From an uncultured Campylobacterales bacterium (lineage in GTDB: Bacteria > Campylobacterota > Campylobacteria > Campylobacterales > Arcobacteraceae): a stretch of 64,000 bases of DNA. The notes beneath the pieces are model-generated. The model saw only the letters and a program-made list of their open reading frames with translations. It was not told the DNA's origin and ran no database searches. The DNA lies in contig CANLWY010000008.1 of the NCBI GenBank assembly GCA_947494995.1, positions 1-64,000 of the forward strand, given 5' to 3'. Shown here in pieces: positions 17,754-26,765 of the stretch (its first letter is position 1; each line of letters begins with the position of its first letter). The position numbers were made by a program, and so were the translations under genes.

Positions 17754-18941
17754 TTAAAATTTATAACTTAAATAAACTCTAGTTGTATCTGTATCTTCAT
17801 TAAAGATTTTTTCAGTTTCTACATGTTCGTAATTGACTTTTAATAAGAAGTTTTTATTAATTGGGTAAATTACCATTGCACCTATTGCATCTACATCTCC
17901 TAAGGCATGGGTCTTAGAAGCAGAATGTCCTGCATATGCAATAGTTGTTGCACCAAAGGCTGGTATAATAATACCACCTACTAGTGTATCAGTATCTGCT
18001 CTAACTGGAACTCCTCCTCCATGAACAGGCATAGCTGTAAATGGAGTATCAGATGTTCCTGTACCTGCACCAGTATATACAGGAGCATTTTTATCTGTAC
18101 TAGATGTATATGCAGCTATATATCCTAATTTACCAATACCTAATGGACCCATAGCTCTTAAACCAAATAATGTGCCATCTTGTGCATTTGATACTTGTGT
18201 TTTATCTGTTGAACTTAAAACTTGTGCAGATATCTTATGTCCCGCAACTTTATAGTCTGCTTGTACATATAATGCATCTTTATCAGAAGCTGATGTTCGA
18301 CCATTTTCTTTTAGATATTGAACTTGTAATGTCAAGTTTTCAATAGAAGTGTTTTTGGCATAAATAGTATATGCACCATCTTGAAATTTATTAAAGTCAG
18401 AAATATCTCCTATTCCATTAGTTTTTGCTTGGTATTTATTTATATAACCCGCAACTAAAGTTGTATTAGGAATATCAGTGTTAGTCAAAACATATGCTTC
18501 AAAAGAATCTTTTAAAATTGATTCTGAAGATTTTCCATCTAGTGCTGTACTTATAAGGGGTGTATATATATATTGTCTACCAACTTTTAAACTCGTATTT
18601 GAAATAGAGTAGTCAATATATGCTTCAGAGAGAACTGCTCCTGATGCATCTAAATCATTTGCAAATACATTATTGTTGTTTTTGTCATCTATTATAGATG
18701 ATGCTTGAAATGTAATACCAGCTTTAAAGCCATAATATTCTCCAGTTACTATACCTAGATTACCACCAATGGCAGTAATGTTATCTGAACTTGTATTTCC
18801 TAGAAAGTTAGAACTTGAATATTCTGCTTTAATCTCACCTTTTACTTTTAAATTTGAAAATGCTTCTGATAAGTTTTCTGCACTTAATGAGCTAATTAGA
18901 GTTAGTGAAGTAACTAAACTTAACTTTATAATTTTTTTCAT
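17754..18941 (-). CDS. Outer-membrane porin (Campylobacterota Opr-like)
   Basis: 395 residues. A signal peptide (MKKIIKLSLVTSLTLISSLSA, cut about residue 21) is followed by alternating beta-strand patterns (for example TSLKVGRQYIYTPL, KISAQVLSS) and a C-terminal Phe (RVYLSYKF), the outer-membrane insertion signal. Its promoter bears the same direct-repeat box as the phenol hydroxylase operon, and the gene converges on that operon. An aromatic or hydrophobic substrate uptake channel is the best inference. A general OprD-like porin cannot be excluded. Confidence 0.88.
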   Translation of the reverse strand: MKKIIKLSLVTSLTLISSLSAENLSEAFSNLKVKGEIKAEYSSSNFLGNTSSDNITAIGGNLGIVTGEYYGFKAGITFQASSIIDDKNNNNVFANDLDASGAVLSEAYIDYSISNTSLKVGRQYIYTPLISTALDGKSSESILKDSFEAYVLTNTDIPNTTLVAGYINKYQAKTNGIGDISDFNKFQDGAYTIYAKNTSIENLTLQVQYLKENGRTSASDKDALYVQADYKVAGHKISAQVLSSTDKTQVSNAQDGTLFGLRAMGPLGIGKLGYIAAYTSSTDKNAPVYTGAGTGTSDTPFTAMPVHGGGVPVRADTDTLVGGIIIPAFGATTIAYAGHSASKTHALGDVDAIGAMVIYPINKNFLLKVNYEHVETEKIFNEDTDTTRVYLSYKF

Positions 18942-19036
18942 TTGATTCCCTTGTGATTAATTTCAAAATGAGATATCTTTTTTAATAAAAATTCGCAAAA
19001 TATAAAAAAGAAATCTATTTAGAGTTTTCAAATACA

Positions 19037-19068
19037 AATATAATTAAATGAAATCGCATTTTAATCGC
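19037..19068 (-). promoter_or_regulatory. Direct-repeat operator plus -10 of the porin gene (box C)
   Basis: Read on the minus strand: GCGATT (19068-19063), 5 bases, GCGATT (19057-19052), then 9 bases, then TATATT (19042-19037). It is the most perfect of the copies. The porin ATG is at 18941, giving a leader of roughly 90 bases. Same orientation and same distances as boxes A1 and B. Confidence 0.68.
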
Positions 19069-19233
19069 GAATTGATTTTGAGATAAAACTTTAAGTTGCT
19101 AATTAGTAGGATAAATATTTATGTAAAAAAAATAAATCTATTAAGAATTTTTAAAATTAAAGCAAAATAATAAGTAGATAATAAAACTTTGAAGAGGAAT
19201 ACTTACCCCGAGACTTAAATGTTCAACAACCTC

Positions 19234-19297
19234 TTACTTTTGGAACGCAAAGCGCTCATATTAGTTTTCCATGTTCCATAAAGTGCTCAAAAAGTAA
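19234..19297. other. Possible structured RNA or mobile-element relic (inverted repeats)
   Basis: TTACTTTTGGAAC (19234-19246) can pair with GTTCC (19273-19277) and, across an 11-base bulge, with AAAAGTAA (19290-19297). Inside are near-direct repeats AAAGCGCTC (19250-19258) and AAAGTGCTC (19280-19288). The folding is symmetrical enough to form on either strand. Located downstream of the patatin gene and upstream of the porin. No family is recognised; a decayed repeat is an equal possibility. Confidence 0.35.
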
Positions 19298-19367
19298 AAA
19301 CTGTAAAGTTCTATAAGCCTTAAAGAAATATGGAATAAAGAGAATAAAGTTCATATAGATATCCTCC

Positions 19368-20144
19368 TTATTTTAGTAAGCCTTTACCTAATGTATAAAT
19401 TTCTTCATATTTGTTAAACTGAAAAGTTTTATATTTTCTTGTATCTGGTTCTATTACTTTTATTTTTTTGTTTTTACATAGTTTTTTATTTTTTAGAGTT
19501 TGATTTATTATTAGTAGTTTCATAGACTTTTCAAACATTTCAATTACGTTGATAGTTTTTATTTTGTTTTTTGGAAGTTTTTTATCATAGGCTTTTGTTC
19601 CAAGTACATCTATTGCTAAGATGTTTTTATATTTTGCAAATCTTAGACCTAAATTATCTGTTAGAAAGCCATCTAGATATATTTTGCCATTTATCTCTTT
19701 TTCTTGAAATATTCCGGGAATTGCCATGGTTGCTAGTAGGGCATCTACAATTTTTACATCGTCTTTCTTTGAGAAGACTTTTACTTTTCCATTGGATAGT
19801 TTTGTAGTAACTATTTTTAAGGGAATCAAGGTATCTTTTATTTTTTTATTACCAAAGATTTCAAGGAAGATTTTTTCTAACTTTTTTGTTTTTACTATGG
19901 CATTTCCACTAAAAGAGAGTTTTATCCATTTATTTACTTTTGAGAACTCTTCAACTAATTTGTATATTTCATTTGAATTCATTCCTATAGCTAAACAAGC
20001 TCCTACTATTCCACCCATACTAGTACCAACTATTTCTGAAGGTTTATTATAGTTTTGTTTCTCTAAATCTTCTAGTACTCCAATATGAGCAATTCCTAGT
20101 GCTCCACCACCACTTAATACTAAGGTAAATTTTTTATTCTTCAT
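19368..20144 (-). CDS. Patatin-like phospholipase family protein
   Basis: 258 residues. The patatin catalytic parts are present: oxyanion-hole GGGALG (12-17), nucleophile S42 in GTSMGG, and D158 in YLDGF forming the Ser-Asp dyad. No signal peptide or membrane anchor is seen, so it resembles the short cytoplasmic RssA-like class. It would hydrolyse acyl lipids. Single gene, ATG start at 20144. Confidence 0.92.
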   Translation of the reverse strand: MKNKKFTLVLSGGGALGIAHIGVLEDLEKQNYNKPSEIVGTSMGGIVGACLAIGMNSNEIYKLVEEFSKVNKWIKLSFSGNAIVKTKKLEKIFLEIFGNKKIKDTLIPLKIVTTKLSNGKVKVFSKKDDVKIVDALLATMAIPGIFQEKEINGKIYLDGFLTDNLGLRFAKYKNILAIDVLGTKAYDKKLPKNKIKTINVIEMFEKSMKLLIINQTLKNKKLCKNKKIKVIEPDTRKYKTFQFNKYEEIYTLGKGLLK

Positions 20145-20259
20145 TTAGATATAATCCATAGTTTATTTTTACAAATTCTAGCATTAAAAAATATATTTTT
20201 GGTTTATTTGTTCTTTTTTCAATAAGTTTTTTATACAATGCGCTTGTAAAAGGATTTAC

Positions 20260-21153
20260 TTGTCACAACACTCAAAAATTCAATCAAAATTAAACTCTAT
20301 AGATAAAGGTATTTTGTTTATGCTTTTAAGTGCACTGATTTCAGCACTTAATGGAGCAGTAGCAAAATTACTTTCTGAGTCTATGGATCCTATTGAGATA
20401 GTATTTTATAGAAATCTATTAGGAATTTTAATACTTATTTATAGTCTAAAGAAATTTCAAGTCTCTTTTGATGCTTCAAAGGTTCATTTATTAATCTTGC
20501 GTGGTGTTTTTGGTGCTTTGGCTATGACATTGTTTTTTTATACTATTGCTACTATTCCATTAGGTGAGGCTGTTGTTTTAAATAAAACATCACCATTTTT
20601 TGTAACAATACTTGCATACTATTTAATGAAAGAGAAAATAAATCTTTCAACTTTTTTTGCCTTAATAGTTGGTTTTGTAGGAGTTATATTTATTATTAAA
20701 CCTTTTGGTATTGAAATATCTTTTGAACATATTTTAGGACTTTTAAGTGGTTTCTTTTCAGCCGCAGCTTATGCAACAATTAAAAAAATAAAAGATATTT
20801 ACGATGCAAGAGTAATTATGCTTTCTTTTATGAGTATGGGAATCTTAATTCCTTTTATTCTTTTATGTTTTGATTCAAGTTTTATTTTCAAGATATATAC
20901 AGAGCCTTTTGTTTGGGCTTTAATCATTTTTATGGCTTTTATATCAACTGCTTCACAATGGCTTTTAACAAGGGCATATAGTTTGAGTAAAGCTAGTATT
21001 ATAGGAGTTGTAAGTTATACAAATATTCCCTTTGCAATTGGTTTTGGTGTTATGTTAGGAGATTCATTTCCTGATATTTACACTTTTTTAGGTATTCTAT
21101 TTATTGTTTTAGGTGGTATTCTAGTTAGTAAGAAATCATCAAAAAAGGAGTAG
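20260..21153 (+). CDS. EamA/DMT-family transporter
   Basis: 297 residues with about ten hydrophobic segments in two EamA repeats (first about 15-145, second about 160-290). NLLGILILIYSLKKF and NKTSPFFVTILAYYLMKEKI are typical of the RhaT/EamA exporters. The start is TTG (20260) with AAAAGGA 6 bases upstream; the next Met, at residue 21, would remove part of the first helix region. Substrate unknown, probably a metabolite exporter. The protease gene follows after 4 bases. Confidence 0.9.
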   Translation: MSQHSKIQSKLNSIDKGILFMLLSALISALNGAVAKLLSESMDPIEIVFYRNLLGILILIYSLKKFQVSFDASKVHLLILRGVFGALAMTLFFYTIATIPLGEAVVLNKTSPFFVTILAYYLMKEKINLSTFFALIVGFVGVIFIIKPFGIEISFEHILGLLSGFFSAAAYATIKKIKDIYDARVIMLSFMSMGILIPFILLCFDSSFIFKIYTEPFVWALIIFMAFISTASQWLLTRAYSLSKASIIGVVSYTNIPFAIGFGVMLGDSFPDIYTFLGILFIVLGGILVSKKSSKKE

Positions 21154-21157
21154 ATAT

Positions 21158-22510
21158 ATGAAGCTGAAAGTTGTTTTTGTTTTTATGTTTTTTTTAACAA
21201 CATTTGCTTTTGCAAATCTTGAAAAATCAGTTGTAAGAATTAGTTCAACTCTTTCTTTATATGATTATAAAGAACCTTGGAAAGAGACAAAACAAAAGGA
21301 TATTGTAGGCTCTGGCGTAATTATAAAAAATAATTATATTTTAACTTCAGCTCATGTAGTAACAAATGCAAAAATTATTGAAATAAAAAAAAGTGGTAGT
21401 TTGAAGAAATATTTTGCAAAAATAAAATATATTTCATATCAAGCTGATTTAGCATTGCTTGAAATATATGATAAGAACTTTTTTAAAGATACTAAAGCTT
21501 TAAAAATAAATTCACAAGTTAAAAAAGAAGATAAAATCAAGATTGCAGGATACCCTTTTTCAAGAAATAAACTTTTAGTAAAAAGTGGAAATATTTCATC
21601 TCTTGAATATATGGCTTACTCTTTTAGTAATGAAAAGTTATTAGCTTTAAAACTTAATGTTGATGCAAAAGAGGGGAATAGTGGAGGTCCTATATTAGAT
21701 AACAATGGTCAAATAATAGGTATTGCAATTCAAATACCAAAAAAATCTAAAAATATTGCCTATGCAACACCTTCTGTAATAATCAAGACTTTTTTAGAGG
21801 ATATAAAAGATAAAAAAGTAGATGGTTCTCATTCTAATTCAAACTCATATCAATATTTAGAAAATCCTAATCTTCAAAGTTATTATAAAGTAGATAAAAA
21901 TGCAATTCTTGTAACAGATATTGACCTAGAAGAGAAACAATTAAAAGTAGATGATATTATTTTAAAAGTAAATGGAAAAAACCCTTTATCTCTAGATGAA
22001 TTTCTTTTTAATTTTCAAAAAAGAGTAATAACAGATCGTATTAAACTGGAACTTTTAAGAGATACAAAAGTTTTAAATATTGAGTATAAGTTATATCAAT
22101 CAAAGAAATTAATAAATCAAGAGTTTGCATCTAAGCCTAGGTATTATATATTTGGAGGCTTAGTTTTTACACCTATTACAAGAAACTATTTACAAGCTAT
22201 TGGTATGAAACAGTATGTAATGGATTTACTTTTTTATGAACAAAAATCTTCTTTAGAAAGGCAAGAAATTGTTGCTTGGATGGAAAGAAAGTTTCTTCAT
22301 AAAATAAATAAAGGGTATCATTCAAAAGTGGAGATTGTCCATAAGGTTAATGATATCAAGGTTAAGAATTTTGAGCATTTTACTAAGTTGATAGAAGAGT
22401 CCAAAGAAGAGTATATTGTTATAGATTTTATAAAAAAACAACGTGTTATATTTAATAAAGAAGAAGCTATAAAAAGCTTTTTAGAAATAGAAAAAAAGTA
22501 TAAAATTTAA
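21158..22510 (+). CDS. Periplasmic trypsin-like serine protease with PDZ region
   Basis: 450 residues. Signal peptide to about residue 19 (FAFA-N), then an HtrA-type protease domain with H66 (TSAHVV), D97 (QADLALLEI) and S175 (EGNSGGPIL). Two PDZ-like parts appear to follow (about 230-310 with DIILKVNGKNPL, and 380-440 with HKVNDIKVKNF). It differs from DegP by the divergent C-terminal part. Likely a protease of the periplasm; the substrate is not known. AGGAG start signal. Confidence 0.87.
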   Translation: MKLKVVFVFMFFLTTFAFANLEKSVVRISSTLSLYDYKEPWKETKQKDIVGSGVIIKNNYILTSAHVVTNAKIIEIKKSGSLKKYFAKIKYISYQADLALLEIYDKNFFKDTKALKINSQVKKEDKIKIAGYPFSRNKLLVKSGNISSLEYMAYSFSNEKLLALKLNVDAKEGNSGGPILDNNGQIIGIAIQIPKKSKNIAYATPSVIIKTFLEDIKDKKVDGSHSNSNSYQYLENPNLQSYYKVDKNAILVTDIDLEEKQLKVDDIILKVNGKNPLSLDEFLFNFQKRVITDRIKLELLRDTKVLNIEYKLYQSKKLINQEFASKPRYYIFGGLVFTPITRNYLQAIGMKQYVMDLLFYEQKSSLERQEIVAWMERKFLHKINKGYHSKVEIVHKVNDIKVKNFEHFTKLIEESKEEYIVIDFIKKQRVIFNKEEAIKSFLEIEKKYKI

Positions 22511-22590
22511 TGTTTTTTAACACTTTATTATTTAAACTTTTTAAAAATTATGCAAAATTCAAATCAAAAATTAAAATAAGAAAGAGAAAA

Positions 22591-23559
22591 ATGTCCAATA
22601 CCCCTTTATATGAAAATGTTACAGATGAATTAAATTTAGGTGAAATTTTAGATATAGAAATCATCCAAAGCTTATGGGGAGGATATGGAGAGTTAGTTCG
22701 TCTTAAATGTAAAAATAATACAGTTATTGTAAAACACGTAAAACTTCCAAAACCTTCAGAACATCCTAGAGGTTGGAATACTGATTTATCTCATCAAAGA
22801 AAGTTGCATTCATATGAAGTAGAAGTAAATTGGTATGAAGAGTTTAGTAAAGATATTGATAACTCCTGTAGAATACCAAGAGGTTTAAAGACTTTTCAAA
22901 ATACTAATGAATGGCTTATAGTTATGGAAGATTTAGCTCAAGCTGGATTTACAACTACAACATTTGATGCAAATGAAAACCATTTGATATCTTCTCTTAC
23001 TTGGTTAGCAAGTTTTCATGCAAAGTATATGAATGTAAAAAGTGATTTACTTTGGGAAACAGGAACTTATTGGCATTTAGAAACAAGACCTGATGAATTA
23101 AAAGCTTTAAAAGATAATGAGTTGAAATCTTTTGCTAAAAAAATAGATGAAATATTAAAAAACAGTAAATATCAAACAATAGTTCATGGTGATGCAAAAT
23201 TAGCAAATTTTTGTTTTAATGAAAATGGAACTTCTTGTGCTGCTGTAGATTTTCAATATGTGGGACATGGTTGTCCTATGAAAGATTTAGTTTATTTCAT
23301 TAGTAGTGCCGTAGAACCCCAAGATTGTGAACAGATTGAAGAGTGGATTTTAGATGTTTATTTTAGAGCTTTGAAAGAGGCTTTAAAAATATATCAACCA
23401 AAGATTGATTATATGGATGTTGAAGAAGAATTAAGGGAGCTTTTTATTATTGCTTGGGCAGATTTTCAGCGTTTTATAAAAGGGTGGAGTCCAAATCATT
23501 TTAAAATCAATTCATATTCAGAAAGAATCACAGCTAAAGCGATAGCCAGTTTAAAGTGA
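22591..23559 (+). CDS. Aminoglycoside-phosphotransferase-like kinase
   Basis: 322 residues from ATG 22591, preferred because AAGAAAGAG precedes it; an ATG at 22510 overlaps the protease stop but has no ribosome site. The kinase-like fold shows the catalytic loop IVHGDAKLANF (Brenner-type) and metal-binding VDFQYVGHG, followed by MKDLVYFI. It belongs to the ecdysteroid-kinase/choline-kinase-like branch. Substrate unknown; resistance is not implied. Confidence 0.85.
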   Translation: MSNTPLYENVTDELNLGEILDIEIIQSLWGGYGELVRLKCKNNTVIVKHVKLPKPSEHPRGWNTDLSHQRKLHSYEVEVNWYEEFSKDIDNSCRIPRGLKTFQNTNEWLIVMEDLAQAGFTTTTFDANENHLISSLTWLASFHAKYMNVKSDLLWETGTYWHLETRPDELKALKDNELKSFAKKIDEILKNSKYQTIVHGDAKLANFCFNENGTSCAAVDFQYVGHGCPMKDLVYFISSAVEPQDCEQIEEWILDVYFRALKEALKIYQPKIDYMDVEEELRELFIIAWADFQRFIKGWSPNHFKINSYSERITAKAIASLK

Positions 23560-23601
23560 AAATCCCTTACAATTGCGACTATTAAAATATTAGGATAGCA
23601 T

Positions 23602-24843
23602 ATGTCATTTTCAAAACTACAACTTTTACCAACTCTTATAAAAGCAATAGAAGAGAATGCGTATAAAAATCCAATGCCTATCCAAGAAAAAGTAATACCT
23701 TTAGTTTTTGAAAAAAAAGATATTATGGCTCAAGCACAAACAGGTAGTGGTAAAACTGCTTGTTTTGTATTACCTATTATTCAATCTATACTGGAAAATA
23801 AGCCAAAAGGAAAAGCAAAAATAAAGGCTTTGATTTTAACACCTACAAGAGAGCTTACCCTTCAAGTCTCAAAGAGTTTTGAAATATTTTCAAAGTATTG
23901 TAATAAGAAATTAAAAGTTGTAAGTCTAATTGGAGGGGAACAAATAGGAGACCAGCTTCATGAAATTCAACAAGGTTGTGATGTCATTGTTGCAACCTCA
24001 GGTAGGCTTTTAGACGTTTTAAGTAAAAAACAGATGAATCTTAGCCATTTGGACTTTTTTGTTTTAGATGAGGCTGATAAGATGTTAAATCGAGGTTTTG
24101 AAGATGAGTTAGATAATATTTTAGAACAGATACCTAATCAAAGACAAAACCTTATGTTTTCTGCAACTTTCTCACAAAGGGTACAAGAACTTGCTTCAAA
24201 AGTAACTACAAATGCAATTGAGATAAAAGTTGAATCAGAAGAGATAGTTGTTGAAAATATAAAACAAAGAGTAATAGAAGTAAATAAAGAGAATAGAAGT
24301 ACTCTTTTAAGAACTTTGATAAAAGAACAAAGTTTTAAAAGTGTAATAGTCTTTATGTCTACAAAAAGAGCTTGTGAGAATGTTGCAGCAAAATTTAGAA
24401 AGTATGGCTTTGAAGCAGAGTCATTTCATGGAGATTTAGAACAAGAAGAGAGAAACTTAACATTAAAAGAGTTCAAAGATGGTGATATTGAAATTCTTTT
24501 TTCCACTGATATAGCTGCAAGGGGTTTAGATATAAATGATATCTCTTGTGTTGTAAACTTTGATTTGCCAAGGTCTCCTTCTGATTATATTCATAGAATA
24601 GGAAGAACAGCAAGAGCAGGTAAAAGTGGAGTTGCAATATCTTTTATTGATTATGAAGATTTTGACCATTTTAAACTTATTGAAAAAAGATCTGCAATAA
24701 AGTTAGAAAGAGAACAAATTTCAGGTTTTGAATTAACAGGCTCTGCTCCAATTAAACAAAAAGGTAAGGCTCCTATAAAAGGAAAAAGAAAAAGTAAAAA
24801 AGACAAGCTCCGTGAGCAGCAAAATAAACAAAATGAACTTTAA
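23602..24843 (+). CDS. DEAD-box ATP-dependent RNA helicase (RhlE-like)
   Basis: 413 residues with all superfamily 2 motifs: AQTGSGKT (45-52), PTRELTLQ, TSGR, DEAD, SAT, then FSTDIAARGLD and HRIGRTARAG. The C-terminal tail is basic (KGKAPIKGKRKSKKDK), as in RhlE-type helicases that act in ribosome assembly or cold-stress mRNA turnover. AGGAT start signal. The next gene begins within its 3' end. Confidence 0.96.
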   Translation: MSFSKLQLLPTLIKAIEENAYKNPMPIQEKVIPLVFEKKDIMAQAQTGSGKTACFVLPIIQSILENKPKGKAKIKALILTPTRELTLQVSKSFEIFSKYCNKKLKVVSLIGGEQIGDQLHEIQQGCDVIVATSGRLLDVLSKKQMNLSHLDFFVLDEADKMLNRGFEDELDNILEQIPNQRQNLMFSATFSQRVQELASKVTTNAIEIKVESEEIVVENIKQRVIEVNKENRSTLLRTLIKEQSFKSVIVFMSTKRACENVAAKFRKYGFEAESFHGDLEQEERNLTLKEFKDGDIEILFSTDIAARGLDINDISCVVNFDLPRSPSDYIHRIGRTARAGKSGVAISFIDYEDFDHFKLIEKRSAIKLEREQISGFELTGSAPIKQKGKAPIKGKRKSKKDKLREQQNKQNEL

Positions 24844-25402
24844 AATAAATGACTATTGGGAAGAGGAGTTTTTAGAATACTCTGATAAAAACCTAGATGG
24901 TATATATTTTGATAATTGTACTTTTGTAAAGTGTGACTTTTCAAAAAGTATTATGTCTAAATGTAAATTTACAGAGTGTGTTTTTATAAACTGTGATTTG
25001 TCTTTGTCTTCTTTAAAATCTTGTACCTTTAATGATGTAAGGTTTGAAGACTCAAAACTATTAGGGATTTCATGGAGTTCTTGTGATGAGCCCTTTGATG
25101 TTGTGTTTGAGTCTTGTAATTTATCTCAAAACTCTTTTCATATGTTAGATCTAAGACAAATAAAATTTATAAACTCTTTGATAAATGATACAGGTTTTGA
25201 AGAGTGTAATTTAGAGAAAGCTATATTTCATAAGTGTGATTTACAATTAACAGTTTTTATAAACAATAATTTAAAGAAAGCAAATTTTGAAACTTCAAAA
25301 AACTATTTAATTGATCCCAAACAAAATGACATAGAAAAGGCTTTATTCTCTCTACCTGAAGCTTTGAGTTTCTTAAGTTTATTACCTATAAAAATCAAAT
25401 GA
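24833..25402 (+). CDS. Pentapeptide repeat protein (Qnr/McbG-like)
   Basis: 189 residues from ATG 24833; an upstream GTG at 24812 would add 7 residues and overlaps the helicase more. Repeats of the form (C/S)xF occur through residues 25-155, for example NCTFVKCDFSKS, CKFTECVFINCDLS and CNLEKAIFHKCDLQL, predicting a right-handed beta-helix. The tail YLIDPKQNDIEKALFSLPEA is the usual end of McbG/Qnr-type proteins. Members of this group can protect DNA gyrase; function here is not shown. Overlaps the helicase stop by 11 bases. Confidence 0.88.
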   Translation: MNFKINDYWEEEFLEYSDKNLDGIYFDNCTFVKCDFSKSIMSKCKFTECVFINCDLSLSSLKSCTFNDVRFEDSKLLGISWSSCDEPFDVVFESCNLSQNSFHMLDLRQIKFINSLINDTGFEECNLEKAIFHKCDLQLTVFINNNLKKANFETSKNYLIDPKQNDIEKALFSLPEALSFLSLLPIKIK

Positions 25403-25445
25403 AATTACTTTGCTTATTGCACTAATTCAAAAGAAGTATATGTGC

Positions 25446-25451
25446 TATAAT
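25446..25451 (+). promoter_or_regulatory. -10 element of the M20 amidohydrolase gene
   Basis: A perfect TATAAT sits 25 bases before the ATG at 25477, in an AT-rich region after the pentapeptide repeat gene. No clear -35 is seen, which is usual for Campylobacterota vegetative promoters. Confidence 0.55.
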
Positions 25452-25476
25452 AGAGCAAAAAATTTAAAGAGAAATT

Positions 25477-26688
25477 ATGAAAAATATTGATAAAGATATT
25501 TTAGAACATTTTGAACAAATTAAAATCTATAGAAGACATATTCACTCTAACCCTGAAGTTGGCCCTGAACAACCACAAACAGTAGAGTATGTAAAGTCTC
25601 AATTTAAAGGGCTTGAAGATATAGTAATAACTCATGGTTTAGAAAAAGCAGGATTAGTAGTAGATATTTTATGTGCAAAAAAGGGAGAAACTATAGCTTT
25701 TAGAGGTGATATGGATGCTTTAAATCTATGTGAATCTAGTGAAGAAATACATCTTCCTAAAAAAGAGAGTTTTCGTTCAAAAGATGAAACAAAAATGCAT
25801 GCTTGTGGTCATGATATGCATACAGCTATTTTAATAGGCTTTGGGCAAATTATTTATAAAAATAGAAATAAGTTAAAAGGTAAAGTAAGGCTTCTTTTCC
25901 AACCTGGAGAAGAAGGTTATGGTGGAGCAAAGCAGATGGTAGATGCTGGATATCTTGATGGGGTTAAAAATGTTTTTGCATTACATTGTTGGCCAAATCT
26001 TGAAGTAGGGCAAATAGGTTTACGAAAAGGAGCTTATTTTGCATCTGTAAATCACTTTATAGTTAAAGTTTCTGGTATAGGAGGACATGGAGCCAGTCCT
26101 GAAAAGGCAAGTGATCAAGTACTTGCAGTAAGTGCTATGATTACAAATCTTCAGTCTATATTATCAAGAAGATTAAGTGGACTAGACCAAAGAGTTTTAT
26201 CAATTGGCTATGTAAATGCTGGAAATCAAAACTCAACTGGAGTTTTACCCTCAATTGCCAAGTTTGGAGGAACTTTTAGAACTTTTGATGTTAAAGTTCA
26301 AGAGAAAATAAAAGAAGAGTTAAAAAATATTTGTGAATATACAGCAAAAACAGTCCATCCTTCTTGTGAAGTAGAAATAGAATATACAAATGAGTATCCT
26401 CAAACTATAAACAATGATGAGGTTGTAGAAAATCTTGGTAATGTTTTTTCAGAGTTTATTGAATCTAATAATTTATTTAAAGAGTATATTCCAACTTTAG
26501 GAGCTGAAGATTTTTCTTATATGCTTCAAAAAGTTCCTGGAGCACTTTTTTTATTAGGAGTTACTCCTAAAACAAGAGAAGAGAGCAGAAGAGTTTTTTT
26601 ACATCATCCAGCTTTTGACCCTGATGAGGAAGCTTTACTTTATGGAGTTCAAGCTTTTAAAAAGATAGCTTTTAATTTGATGTCTTAA
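25477..26688 (+). CDS. M20-family amidohydrolase (hippurate hydrolase/IAA-amino acid hydrolase type)
   Basis: 403 residues. Metal-binding features MHACGHDMHTA, FQPGEEGYGGAKQM and the later HHPAFDPDE are present, plus the dimerisation domain with GIGGHGASPEKASD. Family members remove acyl or aroyl groups from amino acids (for example hippurate to benzoate and glycine). The exact substrate cannot be read from sequence. Own promoter; no obvious operon partner. Confidence 0.93.
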   Translation: MKNIDKDILEHFEQIKIYRRHIHSNPEVGPEQPQTVEYVKSQFKGLEDIVITHGLEKAGLVVDILCAKKGETIAFRGDMDALNLCESSEEIHLPKKESFRSKDETKMHACGHDMHTAILIGFGQIIYKNRNKLKGKVRLLFQPGEEGYGGAKQMVDAGYLDGVKNVFALHCWPNLEVGQIGLRKGAYFASVNHFIVKVSGIGGHGASPEKASDQVLAVSAMITNLQSILSRRLSGLDQRVLSIGYVNAGNQNSTGVLPSIAKFGGTFRTFDVKVQEKIKEELKNICEYTAKTVHPSCEVEIEYTNEYPQTINNDEVVENLGNVFSEFIESNNLFKEYIPTLGAEDFSYMLQKVPGALFLLGVTPKTREESRRVFLHHPAFDPDEEALLYGVQAFKKIAFNLMS

Positions 26689-26765
26689 TTTTATTTGCAA
26701 TAATGTTCTATCCAAATAAAAAATAGTTTGTTAGACTGTTTCTTTTATAAAAGAAGGTAGATAGA

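Larger units (their letters stand above)
18942..19367. other. Intergenic interval with porin promoter and an unexplained G+C-richer block
   Basis: This 426-base stretch lies between the porin start and the patatin stop. The porin-proximal part holds the ribosome site, -10 and direct-repeat box C. From about 19200 to 19318 the composition changes: 43 of 118 bases are G or C by hand count, clearly above the flanks. That block has inverted repeats (described separately) and no acceptable reading frame. Confidence 0.6.
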
